Positions 11,480 through 22,427 of a DNA stretch of 64,000 nt are shown here, one piece after another. Location of the stretch: positions 533,090,582 to 533,154,581 of the forward strand of contig NC_066585.1 in NCBI RefSeq assembly GCF_024323335.1, in the 5' to 3' direction. The position numbers and the translations under genes are program-made. The stretch comes from Lathyrus oleraceus (lineage: Eukaryota > Streptophyta > Magnoliopsida > Fabales > Fabaceae). The notes beneath the pieces were generated by a model. The model saw nothing but the letters and a program-made list of their open reading frames with translations. It was not told where the DNA came from and made no database searches. Position 1 is the first letter of the stretch. Each line of letters opens with the position of its first letter.

Positions 11480-11492
11480 AAATAGGGGCATC
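11480..11492 (+). promoter_or_regulatory. Polypurine tract of Tat element
   Basis: AAATAGGGGCATC sits directly before the LTR start TGTAAGACCCC at 11493. The opposite-strand Ogre/Tat element has the matching GAATAGGGGCAGC before its 3' LTR. This is the primer for plus-strand DNA synthesis. Confidence 0.75.
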
Positions 11493-13300
11493 TGTAAGAC
11501 CCCAATTTTGTCCCTAAGATCCCTCATGGTATCATATCATAACATGTCATTACCTCAAGGATCATTGGACACCTTGTTTCCTTCCTTGTGGGTTGGTTAT
11601 CTTTCTGAGAGTGATTCTTGATCACCAAGCATGTTTTGCATTTGAATGTCATTGCTTTTATTTTCATCACTAACCAAAAGTACAAAAATATGTCATCTAA
11701 CCTTTGTCTTGCAGATGAAACAATCAACAGTCAAAGCAGTCAAAGGCAGTCATTGAGCAATAGATGATGGCCATTCTTGAGAATTTGGACCCCACAATCA
11801 TTATCAAGAGTTCATATGAGCTATGATGTTATTCTAAAGCAAAATCCCAAGTGGTAGAGGCCTGAATTTCATCAGAACATGGCCAGGTCATCTAAGGACC
11901 TAGAAAGTCAACTGCAAAGTCAACTGTGGATTTGGAGGTGGGAAGTGGTTAGAAATACTTCATTCATGTTCAAACAAGTCTCATTTGACATTTCAAACAT
12001 CAACATTGAATAATTTAAAGTCAGGTCAAAACTTTCCAAAAATAGAAAGTGACCTATAATTCAAACTTGCCAAAAATGGAAAGGTTTTAACCTAACTTCA
12101 ACTTTCTGAACTCCCACACCTTCTATTGTTTAAAGCTCTCCCAGGCCAGGGATAAGAGCTATGAGGCATAACCCTCATCTCCATTTCATCTGCTTCACCC
12201 TAACTCTCAATGTTAGGGTTAAGAGCTCATATTACCCCATTCCAGTTGACTGTAAAGTCTAACCTTGTTTGAGCCTAATTGTTTGTATATAGTGTGTGCT
12301 AATTGACTTGTTGACTGATTACTTGATTCATCTGTGCATATCTGCTTATGTGTGCCTTTGTGCATTTATCATAATTAATTGAACATCATTGCATGATCAT
12401 TGTTCATATCTTTGTGACATCTTTGTTTGTCTATTGAGGAGTCAATTGTAAGTCCATTTATTGGCCATTGTTTCCTATGATTTGGAAGGAGTTGGGACTA
12501 AGACCATTGATTGGCATCCTATTTCCTTAGAGTCGAGTGTAAGACCATTTATTGGCAACGTGTTTCCTCTTGCTTATTGCATTTGTTTTGTTTGTTGTAT
12601 GTGAGGAGTCAATTGTAAGCCCATTTATTGGCAGTTGTTTCCTATGATCATTCTTTGGAAATTGGTGTAAGTCCATTGATTGGCATCTGGTATCCATGTT
12701 TTGTTCTAGGAGATTGGTGTAAATCCATTGATTGGTATCCGGTATCCATTTTGTTTTGGGGGATTGGTGTAAATCCATTGATTGGTATCCGGTATCCATC
12801 TTTGTTTTGTGAGATTGGTGTAAGTCCATTGATTGGCATCCGGTATCCATTTGCTTTGTTTATCTGTTATTTGCTCATTGCCTTTTCCAAAGGAATCACT
12901 TGGATCATCTACATATGATCTCAAGAGGTGAACATCTAAGAAGTTTTTACATTCCTTCACCCTCCTACCTTCTGTTTCCTTAAACCTCCATCTTTGCATG
13001 CTAACCCAAACCAGAAACTTTGCGCAAACATTTTCAATTCTCTTTTCAAATTAGAAACCTAGGCCTTAAGCCTTTGATTTTTCAAACTTCATTTTCATAA
13101 TACTTCTTTTGAATTGAATTCTAATCATACCTTGACCCTCTTTTGTGAATAATCCTAATTGGTTAATTTCACTCATTCAATTATTTTGTGGCTTTGTCCA
13201 TTCTTGATAAGTTTTCATACATTAGCCATAGATCTCAATTATCTTAGTGGTTGATGTTAATCTCACCTTTTGTCCTTAGTGATTGAATTGTAAGACTTCC
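11493..13300 (+). mobile_element. Tat 3' LTR, truncated
   Basis: The LTR starts TGTAAGACCCCAATTTTG after the polypurine tract. A block at 12130-12250 (CTCCCAGGCCAGGGATAAGAGC, then a CATCTGCTTCACC block) matches the Ogre LTRs near 36660-36740 in reverse, which supports a shared Tat origin. The end is not seen: near 13300 the sequence changes to Athila-like spacer. The exact border is uncertain by about 50 bp. Confidence 0.65.
12420..12870 (+). repeat. Tandem repeat, about 50-53 bp, in Tat LTR
   Basis: Units begin TGTAA(A/G)TCCATTGATTGG and carry CCGGTATCCAT. Starts at 12666, 12718, 12768 and 12819 give periods of 52, 50 and 51 bp. Earlier, more diverged units start near 12446, 12539 and 12614. 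Open frames through it on both strands are repeat translations. Confidence 0.85.
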
Positions 13301-15162
13301 TTGCTTATTATAGGGTTAACCCCTCAATTCCCAGGCAGACATCAAAATGGCAATAAACTTTTCCTGCAGAACAGCACTTTTGACCCTCAGTCAGCTTGCT
13401 GGATTCGCAGCCTTCGCGGCGCGAACTGTTGCTTCTCCAGCTTCCTTGTTTGGCAAGCTTCCTTCAAGATGTGGTGTTGTAATCCAAGGCTTTTCTTATC
13501 CCAAAATTCTACACAACTAACAAAAAGGTGAAATAACTATTCAAAACAAAATAAATTAAACCTAATTGCATTTATACAAAATAGTGAGAATAAAAGTGTG
13601 TAATTACATCAAAACTTGGTAAAAGGGAACAATAAAATGATATAAAAAGTAGTACTAATTGGTCCCTAACAACTCTCCCCAACTTAGCATTTTGTTTGTC
13701 CCTAAACAAAAGTTTCCACCCTCACAACCAAGACAATAACACAAAAGATTGGAACAAGGATTTACCAAGGACATTCAAATGGTTCAAAAGTGTTTGACAA
13801 TTTTTTTCTCAGTCCACCTATCTTAATTCTAGACAAAACATGAATAAGGAAAATGGTTGAGTGCAAAAATCATTCCAATGGAATTCAAAACCATATATGT
13901 CAAAATTGAATCAAACTTACACACACATCATAATAATGATGAACAACATGAAGGGTTACTTTCACTCATCCAAGCAATTAAATCAACAACAACTCAAATC
14001 ATGCGGTTATCATAACAAATACCAAATCATGTGAAAATTGAGAATCAAGAGGTCTTTCAAAGGTTGTAATGTGGCTTAGGTTACAAGAAAGGATATGATT
14101 AAGAGAATTTATAAAGTTGCCTATCCTAAGGGAGCATTCCCAACCATTCAACTCTACACAATTTCCTTTTCCTTGGTCCCTATCTTTTTTTTTTTTCTTT
14201 TTTTTTTTTTTAAATCTTTTTTCTATGCTCTATGGTTTCAAGGGTATTTTCTTTTTCTTGTTTCTTTTCAAATTTTCACCCTTTTATAACAATTCACTTT
14301 TCCAAGTTTCTAATCAACTTTTCACTTTACTCTCCCCAACTTTAGATTCCAAAACCAAATTTATTCAATAATGCTCCCTACTTAGACATAAGCAAAAGGC
14401 AAAATTTTCAACAACTCGATTTAAGGTTTCAATTGACACGAAAGAAATTAGGATTCATTTATTCCACAATTTTCAATTGATTTTTCAATGATCAATAAAA
14501 TGAATCCTAAATTAAGCTCAAAGGGGTTTAACTAAGGACTATTCCTCACAAGGTTAGTTGATTCAAACTTTTTGGTCAAGTGGTTTTTCTCACAAAAAAT
14601 GCCTCTATCATTTTCAAAAAATTTACACACAAATAGCTTGATGCATGATTTAGCATTATAAGAATGAGTTAAAATAATGCTCAGTTTCCCGCTTTTTAGT
14701 GTACAATGGAAAGCTTCCTCACAAATGGTTAAGTCCTACTTTGATTCAAAGATGACATACATTTCAATGAGTTTATGAAATGGAATTTGCACAAACCATC
14801 AAACTACTCATGTTAAGTCTAGAAAGCGATAAAGTGTACCTTGAAATGCCGACACTAATTCTTATCATCACCACTCGAAGTGTCCTATGCTTCTTTCTTT
14901 GCGATCATTTCTCGGTTGCTTAAAGCTTAACTTAAGAATAAGAACAATTAAACAAAACTGTTGGTAAACCACAATTTGATCAAAACACACTTAAATCTCA
15001 ACTAGCATTCATGCAATTGTCAAAATACTAACAAAAATAAAGTGCCAAAATAAAGTTATGGTGAACTAGAGCCACCCAAAGTACATCAAAAATTCTCAAA
15101 AACAAAAACAGAATTAGTAAAAAGAAACTCAAAAATACAACAACTCTCAAATCTCCACATTT
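13300..15162 (-). mobile_element. Athila-like gypsy noncoding spacer
   Basis: On the minus strand, 13630-13720 reads TTTGTTTAGGGACAAACAAA then CTAAGTTGGGGAG, the linker found downstream of pol in Athila-type elements. The rest is AT-rich without coding signal. It includes a T-run at 14186-14213 on the + strand. The pol genes themselves are absent. The join to the Tat LTR is near 13300. Confidence 0.5.
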
Positions 15163-16027
15163 TCAATCCTCCTCCTCTTCATCACCACCTACATTTCCGA
15201 GAACATCTTCCATCTCCTCATTTGGGTCAGCACTACCTCCTGCACCCCCCAAAAAATTTGGCCTGCCCTCAGGCCAATTAGCATAAGCTGCATAGTCAGC
15301 TTGCGAAGGAAAAGTTCGGGCCTCTGGTGCCAGAAACGTGTTCTGGAACTGCTGCTGCATGGCATCAAAAAGAAATGATTGAGACCTCCTGGAGGCCTCA
15401 AAGTTCTCGCAGCAGTAGTTGGCAAACGCCATCTGATCAAAACCTGGGGTGGTGTGAGGTTGAGGTCGAGGTCGGGGTCTGGCTCGGGCTCTGGAAGAAG
15501 AAGTACCGGGTGCAGCAGTTTTATCATTTTGGGTTTGCAGAAACCTGTTCAAATAAGAGTCACTGATCACACTGGTGATCGAGAAGTGTACTTCCTCAGG
15601 GATGGGAACATTTGCCTTACGGCACAGTCCCAATGATAAGTCCTGGATAGGCTAGCACACCAGCTTTGCCCCCGAAATTTGTTCCGCTTAGCACTATCTT
15701 TCTCAATTCACCTGCAATGAGGGCTGCAACATCCACAGACTTCCCGACCATGATGCAGTACAATAGACACCCTACGTCCATAGGAATTGTGGTAGTGTGG
15801 CTTCTTGGTCGGATATTAGACAACAGTAGCACCAGAAAAGGGGGCATTATGTTACTGATTGATGGATTTTGAGAATTTTGGGTATCTGTCGCATTCACAT
15901 TTGCCATCCTCGTATGGAATTCTCTCCCTGTTCGTTGTTCGTTATTTATGGCTATTTTACCACTTCTTAATAACATACAACGAATCTTTTCCCCCGAAAA
16001 AAACTTAACAACCAGAACTACACACAA
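15163..16027 (-). pseudogene. Plant retrotransposon ORF, frameshifted
   Basis: Two overlapping minus-strand frames form one protein: 16027-15617 and 15633-15163. The first contains LLLSNIRPRSHTTTIPMDVG and VAALIAGELRKI. The second starts LCRKANVPIPEE and ends in a Pro/Arg-rich linker and an acidic tail (EEMEDVLGNVGGDEEEED). This is the 'putative plant transposon protein' type of domain carried by Athila-like gypsy elements, whose role is unknown. The frames are offset near 15620-15633, which breaks the protein. The frame lies only about 40 bp from the LTR edge, so gag and pol appear to have been deleted between the primer-binding site and this ORF. Confidence 0.6.
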
Positions 16028-16044
16028 TTCGTAACGTTAGCACT

Positions 16045-16064
16045 GGTCCCACCGGGTGTGCCAA
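16045..16064 (-). promoter_or_regulatory. Primer-binding site, Athila-like element
   Basis: On the minus strand, TTGGCACACCCGGTGGGACC follows the LTR end AAACA at 16067 by a 2-nt gap. This is the tRNA-primed start of minus-strand DNA synthesis. The tRNA identity was not determined. Confidence 0.5.
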
Positions 16065-16066
16065 TT

Positions 16067-16890
16067 TGTTTACCTTGAAAATCGGTAAACAACCGTTGAT
16101 CTTCCAAATTTGTAAATTTGGTTACTTGCAGGATCGATCAGATTGATCTTAGGACATGTGTTAATTGTTTTGAAAATGAGTTTTGATAATAACAAACACT
16201 CCAATAATAAGCGTAAAATTAGAGTTTGAAAACTAATAAAAAAGGCTGATATGAATGAGAGAAATTGTAAAGGACTTGTAACGATAAACAATCGACAAAA
16301 GTAAATGTTGAAAGCAAGGAAATCTTAAGACTATAAATGACGAAGTAAAAGAAAAGTGTTTGGAATGAAGAAATAAAGAAGTATATTTCTGGAAGAAAAA
16401 GAGTAAAGATGAATTTGTATTACTTTGAAGTAACTAACAATGGTGTAAACAAACGTACATTATGTGATTTACGATTCTTCTTCACACGAATACTTGGTAA
16501 ATTTACAGGTTTTCGTACATACTTTGACACACCCTTTTCTAACACTAAGACCCTATATTTATACTGGATTGAGATAACCGTTTCTGATGGTTCTTCAATC
16601 ACGTCGAGACACGTGGCGCCTTGCATGTACGCAATTATCTACTATGCTCCACTTGTACTCTCGACGGTTTCTGATAAGGGCGAAACTCCCTCCCTTATTT
16701 GAATTTTGAATCTTTGATCGAAAACCGTTTCAACCGTTTTTTAAGAGATATTTCTAGAGTCTCAACTGTATGCTGATCCTTATCAACCTTGCCCAATCGA
16801 ATCACCCCCAGCTGGTCGAATACCACCTCCTGGTCGAAAACAGTTATACATATGCTTCCCTTTTTTGGTAATTCTTAACGGGCGTCGAAA
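16067..16890 (-). mobile_element. Athila-like 5' LTR, truncated
   Basis: Read on the minus strand the LTR ends AAGGTAAACA at 16067. A TATAAATATA box lies at 16554-16563 on the same strand, fitting a U3 to the right and R/U5 to the left. The outer edge is lost at the junction with copia reverse-transcriptase codons near 16890. Confidence 0.55.
16554..16563 (-). promoter_or_regulatory. TATA box of Athila-like LTR
   Basis: TATAAATATA on the minus strand, about 490 bp before the LTR end. Confidence 0.45.
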
Positions 16891-17510
16891 ATATGAGCTA
16901 ACAACTCCATGTTCAGATTTTCACTTAACAAATTCCTTTTCCCTTAGAAAGCCATTTATCTTCTTGTTCCAATATCTTGGAGCTTGTTTAAATCCGTACA
17001 TGGCTTAACGCAGCCTGTACACCTTTCTTTCTTCGTCTTGTTTCACAAACTCAGTTGGTTGTGCAACATAAACTTCTTCTTCTAAGGGGCCATTAAGGAA
17101 TGCATATTTCACATCCATCTGACACATCTTCCAGCTGTTCATGTTTGCTAGACCCACAACCAACCTGATTTTTTTATCGTAGCAACAGGTGCAAAAACTT
17201 CATCGAAGTCGATTCCTTCTTTTTGAAGAAATCCTTTTGCCACAAGTCTCTCCTTGTGTCGAGTCACTTCTCCTTTGGGATTCAACTTCACCTTGTATAC
17301 CCACTTCACATTAATTTCCTTCTTGTCTTCTGGCAATTCGAAAAGTGACCAAATGTTGTTGACTTCGATTGATTTCAGTTCTTCGTCCATTGCTTTCATC
17401 CACTTTGAATCTTTCAATGCCTCAACTGTATTGGCAGGTTCGACATCTGCATAGAAAGCATAATGTACCAGCTCACCTTCTTCATTGACCACATCATCTG
17501 ATGTAATCAC
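16890..17510 (-). pseudogene. Copia reverse transcriptase, N-terminal part
   Basis: The minus strand starts with KWMKAMDEELKSIEVNNIWS, then VKWVYKVKLNPKGEVTRHKE, RLVAKGFLQKEGIDFDEVFA and PVA, the opening of a Ty1/copia reverse transcriptase. A frameshift follows near 17165. The next blocks are in other frames (a GPLEEEVYVAQP-like block near 17080, then RYWNKKINGFLREKEFVK near 16970-16920). An in-frame TGA replaces a Cys codon near 16922. Homology stops near 16890, before the catalytic YxDD, so the enzyme cannot work. Confidence 0.8.
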
Positions 17511-18420
17511 ACATTCTTACAACCTTGCAGGCATGTGTCTTGTTCTTTGAGGTTTGCTTGGGCCTGCTTCACCTCTGACTTCTTCCTATCAAACTTCTCT
17601 TTCGACTTCACTAGTTGATTCATCACAAAAAATTCTCACTGAATCTTTCTTGACATTCTCAGTCCAATCCCACTCCTTAAGCTCATTTATGATCACGTCC
17701 CTGCTGATCACCACTTTCTTATTCACTGGGTCAAACAACTTGTATCCTCTAGTCGAATGATATCCTATCAGGATCATCTGATTCGACTTGTCATCAAGTT
17801 TTCTTCTCAACTGATCTAGCACATGTATATGTGCTATAGATCCAAACACCTTCAGATGACTCAAGCTAGGCTTGATACCAGACCAACATTCTTCTGGTGT
17901 GATTCCTTCTAGCTTCTTTGTCAGACATCTGTTTAGGATATATGTCGCAGTCGACACAACTTCTCCCTCATAATTCTTTGGGTAGATGCTTGCCTTTCAA
18001 CATACTTCTAACCATATTCATGATGGTTCTATTCTTCCTTTCTGCAGCTTCATTCTATTGTGGAGTCTAGGGTGGCACCACCTCATGTACAATCCCTTAT
18101 TTCACACATAATGCGTCGAAGTCTTTCGACACATATTCTCCACCACCACCAGACCTCAAAATCTTGATCTTTTGACCGCTCTGTCTTTCGACTATAGATT
18201 TAAACTTGGCAAATACCTCGATCACTTCACTTTTCTTCTTGATCAGGTAAGACCATAATTTTCAACTAAAATAATCTATGAATGTAACAAATTATTTGTT
18301 AACTCCAAATGAATCCACCTAGAGAGGACCACATACATCAGAGTATATGACTTCAAGAATTTCCTTTGACCTACTTCTTGCATCCTTATTGAAGTTGTTC
18401 TTGTGTTGCTTTGCCTGCAC
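17511..18420 (-). pseudogene. Copia integrase, degenerate
   Basis: This is the integrase core and C-terminal part. The blocks are FVTFIDYFS (first catalytic Asp region, near 18270), RSGGGGEYVS near 18145 and AAERKNRTIMNMVRSML (catalytic Glu) near 18020. The 122-codon open frame 17957-17589 contains TYILNRCLTKKLEGITPEEC and KSNQMILIGYHSTRGYKLF. In the second block the usual RxDGGGEY is RSGGGGEY, so the second catalytic Asp is lost. Stops and frameshifts between 18319 and 17958 break the frame. Confidence 0.75.
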
Positions 18421-19020
18421 ACATTCTTGACATACTTCATTTGGAATGTCGATTTCTGGTGACTCTAAAACCATATTTCTTCTCTTCAAATCTCTGATTT
18501 CTTTGAAATTGAGATGGCCAAGTCTACAATGCCATATCCATTCATCTTTGTTGGTTGTTGTTGCAAGGCATTTATGCTCCATCACATTAAGCTCAATCTT
18601 GAAGGTTTTATTCTGAGACATTGGAGCCTTCAAGATCAACCTTCCATTTGAGTCGAGAACTCTCATCATCTTGTCTTCGATCGACACCTTGTAGTTCTTC
18701 TTGACTAACTTCCCTATGCTGAGCAAATTACTCTTCATGCCTAGTATGTACAACACATTTGAAATTACTGACCTCTTGCCATATTTCCTCATAATCAGAA
18801 CATCACCAACACCTTCAGTTGTTAGAGTGTTGCCATTTGCAAATTTCATCATGTTCTTCATTGAGAGCTTTATGTTGACAAACCAATATTTCCTTCCAGA
18901 CATGTGTGATGAGCATCCTGAGTCCAAGTACCACTGGTCCTTGAATCTCTTTTCATCTCTTGTTGTAGCCATCAGCAACATCTCTTCTTCTTCTTCATGT
19001 TTCACTAACTTTACATAAGT
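18420..19020 (-). pseudogene. Copia protease and integrase zinc region
   Basis: The open frame of 228 codons (19005-18319) carries the aspartic protease motif WYLDSGCSSHMSG (near 18925) and LYILGMKSNLLSIGKL. The pre-integrase HHCC zinc finger follows (WHCRLGHLNF ... CQECVQAKQHK, 18535-18405). The protease D-S-G and the zinc-finger residues are intact, which makes this the best-kept segment of the element. Confidence 0.85.
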
Positions 19021-19944
19021 TTCTTGATTCTTCTACTTTTCTGGAAAATCACTAGAATAATAACCATACTTCTGACAATTGTAAACCTGAATGTGACTCT
19101 TGTTTGGATTTTAACCACCACCTTTTCCTCTACCTGCAACACCACCTATTTGGTTGGCTTGGTTCCAGGGTTTTCTCTTATTCGATCAGTTTCTTTCTTG
19201 CAGATTTCGACCAGTCGAATTATTGTAGCCTCCTCTGCCTTTGTTGCCATTCCAGCTTCTATTGCCTATTGTTTCTTTTGTTGATTGAGTCTGCAAAGCC
19301 ATATCACTCTTCGAATTTCTTGCAGCCTTTTCAGCCATTCTTTGTTCATGAGATTCAAGTGTCTCTTGAAGCTCTTCCTTTATCTGTTTTGGCAAATCCT
19401 TCGACTCTTCTATGACTACTACCACGTGATCGAACTTTGGAGACAACGACCTCAAGATCTTTCCAACAACAGATCTTGATGTCAATACTTCTCCACATAC
19501 CTTGATTTGATTCACCAGTTTCGTAACATTGGTAAAGAAATTAGTTATGCTTTCATTGTCTTCCATCTAAAGCAATTCATACGTCATTTTGTGAGTTTGT
19601 AACCTCACCTCTTTCACCTTCTCCGCGCCTCCAAACGATTTCTCTAGAATTTCCCATGCTTCTTTCGCTGACTCTGCATCACTAACCTTTTCAAAGTTAT
19701 TTGCATCAATACATTGATGGATTATAAAGAGAGCTTTATAATCTTTCTTCTTCAATTCTTTATGTGCAACCTTTTCTTGATCTGTCGCGTCTTCTGCAAG
19801 CGTTGCTACTTCTTCCTTCACAAGATCCTAAAGATCTTGATAAAAGAACACAACCTTTATCTGCTTGCACCAATTCTCATAATTGTTGTTCTTGAGAATC
19901 AAAAGATTTCCTGGAAAATGCCTGTTTGGATGATTCGTTGCCAT
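19021..19944 (-). pseudogene. Copia gag, interrupted
   Basis: The frame starts at ATG 19944, 33 bp inside the primer-binding site. It runs through a UBN2-type gag domain: LKNNNYENWCKQIKVVF, SAKEAWEILEKSFGGAEKVK and KILRSLSPKFDHVV. Trp-to-TAG (near 19830) and Gln-to-TAG (near 19567) changes interrupt it. The zinc knuckle at 19050-19090 reads YNCQKYGYYSSDFPEK: the first Cys, the His and the last Cys of the CCHC pattern are replaced by Val, Tyr and Phe. The RNA-binding function is therefore gone. Confidence 0.8.
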
Positions 19945-19976
19945 GGTGATTTTCTTTCCACGAATCGATTAAACCG

Positions 19977-19991
19977 GAGCTCTTGATACCA
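19977..19991 (-). promoter_or_regulatory. Primer-binding site (initiator Met tRNA)
   Basis: TGGTATCAAGAGCTC on the minus strand, 2 nt from the LTR end CCAACA, is the usual copia site complementary to initiator methionine tRNA, with one extra A. Confidence 0.8.
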
Positions 19992-19993
19992 GA

Positions 19994-20487
19994 TGTTGGA
20001 AATCCACCACAACCTATGGAGAATTTCAATCAATCTTGATGAACAAGATTGTTATCACCCACACAATAACAATGAAAAGAAAAGAACAATGAAGAAAAAA
20101 AGAAAGTAAAGAACGATGAAGGAGAATAAGAATTAAAACTCTGCAGAGTTTCTCTCTGCCCACAAACTGTGGAAAACTTCTTATTCACTTTGCAACTGTA
20201 AAATACTGTGAATACAATGTTATAAATACTCTATTCACTTCATTACAAGAATAAGGGTTACTCCCTCTATTTATAGATTTAGCTTAATTTGGACCTCAAG
20301 CCAAAGTCCAAAATAGCTAACACTACTAAAATAGACATAAGTCGAACTCCCATGTGAAACAACATGCTTCGACACTTCGACACACTAACACAACTCAACA
20401 TACTAGATGGTTCGACACATCCTTATTCTATCGATCAATCTGCTTTGTCGATCAATCTGTTTCGACACAAAGAATTACTATTCAACA
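19994..20487 (-). mobile_element. Copia 5' LTR (494 bp)
   Basis: Read on the minus strand the LTR starts TGTTGAATAGTAATTC at 20487 and ends GGATTTCCAACA at 19994, with inverted ends TGTTG/CAACA. A TATAAATA box is on the minus strand at 20268-20275. The matching 3' LTR is not in the window because the element is cut inside reverse transcriptase. The lineage looks Tork-like, but I would not insist on it. Confidence 0.85.
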
Positions 20488-21400
20488 ATATATACGTCCA
20501 ACTTAGTTAAAAAACTACACACTTGAATTTTAATATATTGATACCAGGTAAAAAAGAAGCTTTTATATAAAAAATATCACGTAGAATTATTATTGGAAGA
20601 TTATTGCTACCATAATACTTAACTAATATTTTCTTTCAGTACATATTAACACGTTAAAAAAATTTAGTCACTAACACCTTATTAAACTTTAATTTGTCCA
20701 AAATCCACAAGTGGAGGGATAAAAAAATGGAAAGAAAAGTTTGAGAAGATATAAATTTTAATTAATTTGTAAAATATATAAGTAATTTACAGTGATTTTA
20801 GTGAAATAGCTCAATATTTTTAAAAGTAGCGTGATTAATAAAATATTATAAACTTTTATTGATGTCATTATTAAATTGGTTTACATTTGTGCATATCCTT
20901 TAATTCAACTTTAATGAAAGATAAAAGCTACCACATCATATTTAGTTGAACGTTTTCTTTTGATCGATTTTTTATTTGTGGTTTATTCTTTAAAGTTTAT
21001 ATGAATATAACAAGACAATAAAATACATAAATATAAAGTAAAATTATCGAATTTGGAGGAAAGTGTATGGTGTAGATAAAGATCAATAAACACTTTTCCT
21101 TTAATAATCCAAATCCTTAAGTGGGGAAAAAGGCAAAAAGGAAACGCAAAATAAGAAGATAAAGAAAAAACAGATGTATTAGTTTTGTTCCAAAAGATAA
21201 ATGCTAGTAGTATCCTTGTGCTTATTTAAATTTAAATAATACAATTTCTTTTAATATATATTATCTTATACTTAAATTTTTATAAAAAGAAAACAAATAC
21301 TTTTTTATCTAATAGTTTAGTAGTAGAATTTAACACCTTAAAATAAATAAGTAAAGTATGGCGAATTTAAATTTACACATCCATAATTAAATGTATTTGT
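20488..21400. other. AT-rich sequence without recognised feature
   Basis: No coding frame, LTR border or repeat unit was recognised here. It is AT-rich with scattered A/T runs. Confidence 0.6.
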
Positions 21401-22147
21401 GAAGGTCGCACCATGATAAATATTTGACCGCATCGCACACTCGAAGATAAAATAAAGTCGTTACCGAATTTTATTTATTCCAAAAGAAAAGGGAAAATAT
21501 TGATAAAATCTAAGGAGAAGAGAAACGGGGTAAGGAAGTCGGTTATGTAAGGGGAATGTATTAGTACCTCTCACACATGTTACTCAACGAGAACCGTTCT
21601 GATTGTTCTTTGCGTGAATTGATATTATTATTTAAATGTTACTTGTGAATGATAAAAGGGAAAAAAATGAGTATATTAATTAGTGTGCTCGCCAAGATTT
21701 CGAAATCTCGTGCCTACGTATTCTCATAGTGTAATCAGAAAATCAGAGCGCCATAATTCATGGTAGAAAATACAGATGTGTTGGTTGTTTTTAGGGAACA
21801 ATTATAATCGTATCCTAGAAGTGTGTAGACGTTAGCTGATTCTGATCCTTATTCAGATGCTCTAAGCTTTTAGTCTAACTACTAAGGAAAGAATTATAAC
21901 AGTTCTTTTATGAAAAGAAAGAAAATTGTTTTTGAAAAGATTTATGTGATAAAAGAAAAAGAAAGAGTTGCGTGAATAGAAAAAAGAAAAGAGAGAATTG
22001 CTTGAATTGCAAAAGTCTTGTTTGAATCCATAAGGTGGATGTGTCTGAACCAAATAGTGTGTGGCGTTAACTAATAGATGGTATGGCCAATGCATAATTG
22101 TAGGATTTTGCCTAGATCCAGGGATCAAGACCTACAAGAAAAAGGGG

Positions 22148-22427
22148 GTTGCCATAACATGGAGCTCTACAGGGAAGTGCATGAGGGTTGCCAGAGCATG
22201 AAGCTCCACCAGACAATGCATGAAAGTTTCAAGAGCATGAAGCTACATAGAGCAATGCATGAAAGTTGCTAGAGCATGAAGCTCCATAGGGCAATGTATG
22301 GGAGTTGTCAGAGCATGAGGCTCCATAGGACAAAATAAAAGAAAAGAGTTTGCCAGAGCATGAGGCTCCACAGGGCAATGCATGAAATTGCCAGAGCATT
22401 AAGCTCCATTGGGCAATGCATGAAGAG
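22148..22427 (+). repeat. 39-bp tandem repeat with GAGC/GCTC dyad
   Basis: About seven units start near 22148, 22187, 22227, 22265, 22303, 22349 and 22388. Each contains the small inverted repeat GAGC-ATGAA-GCTC (variants ATGAG, ATTAA) followed by CA(C/T)AGGGCAATGCATGA. One unit carries a short AAAAG-rich insertion. It lies inside the Tat-type LTR. Confidence 0.85.

Larger units (their letters stand above)
5496..11492 (+). mobile_element. Tat element long 3' untranslated region
   Basis: Between the integrase stop and the polypurine tract lie about 4.6 kb of noncoding element sequence plus a 1.36-kb inserted solo LTR (7434-8790). The first part (5500-6010) has GAAAACCCGAAAGGGCG-type repeats. 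It matches 44200-44700 in reverse, so both Tat elements are close relatives. The rest consists of modules with CCCCAGCAGAG spacers and short hairpins. Long 3' untranslated regions with fast-changing tandem repeats are a known trait of Tat/Ogre elements. Open frames inside it (such as 9884-10333 and 11057-11470) only translate the repeats. Confidence 0.75.
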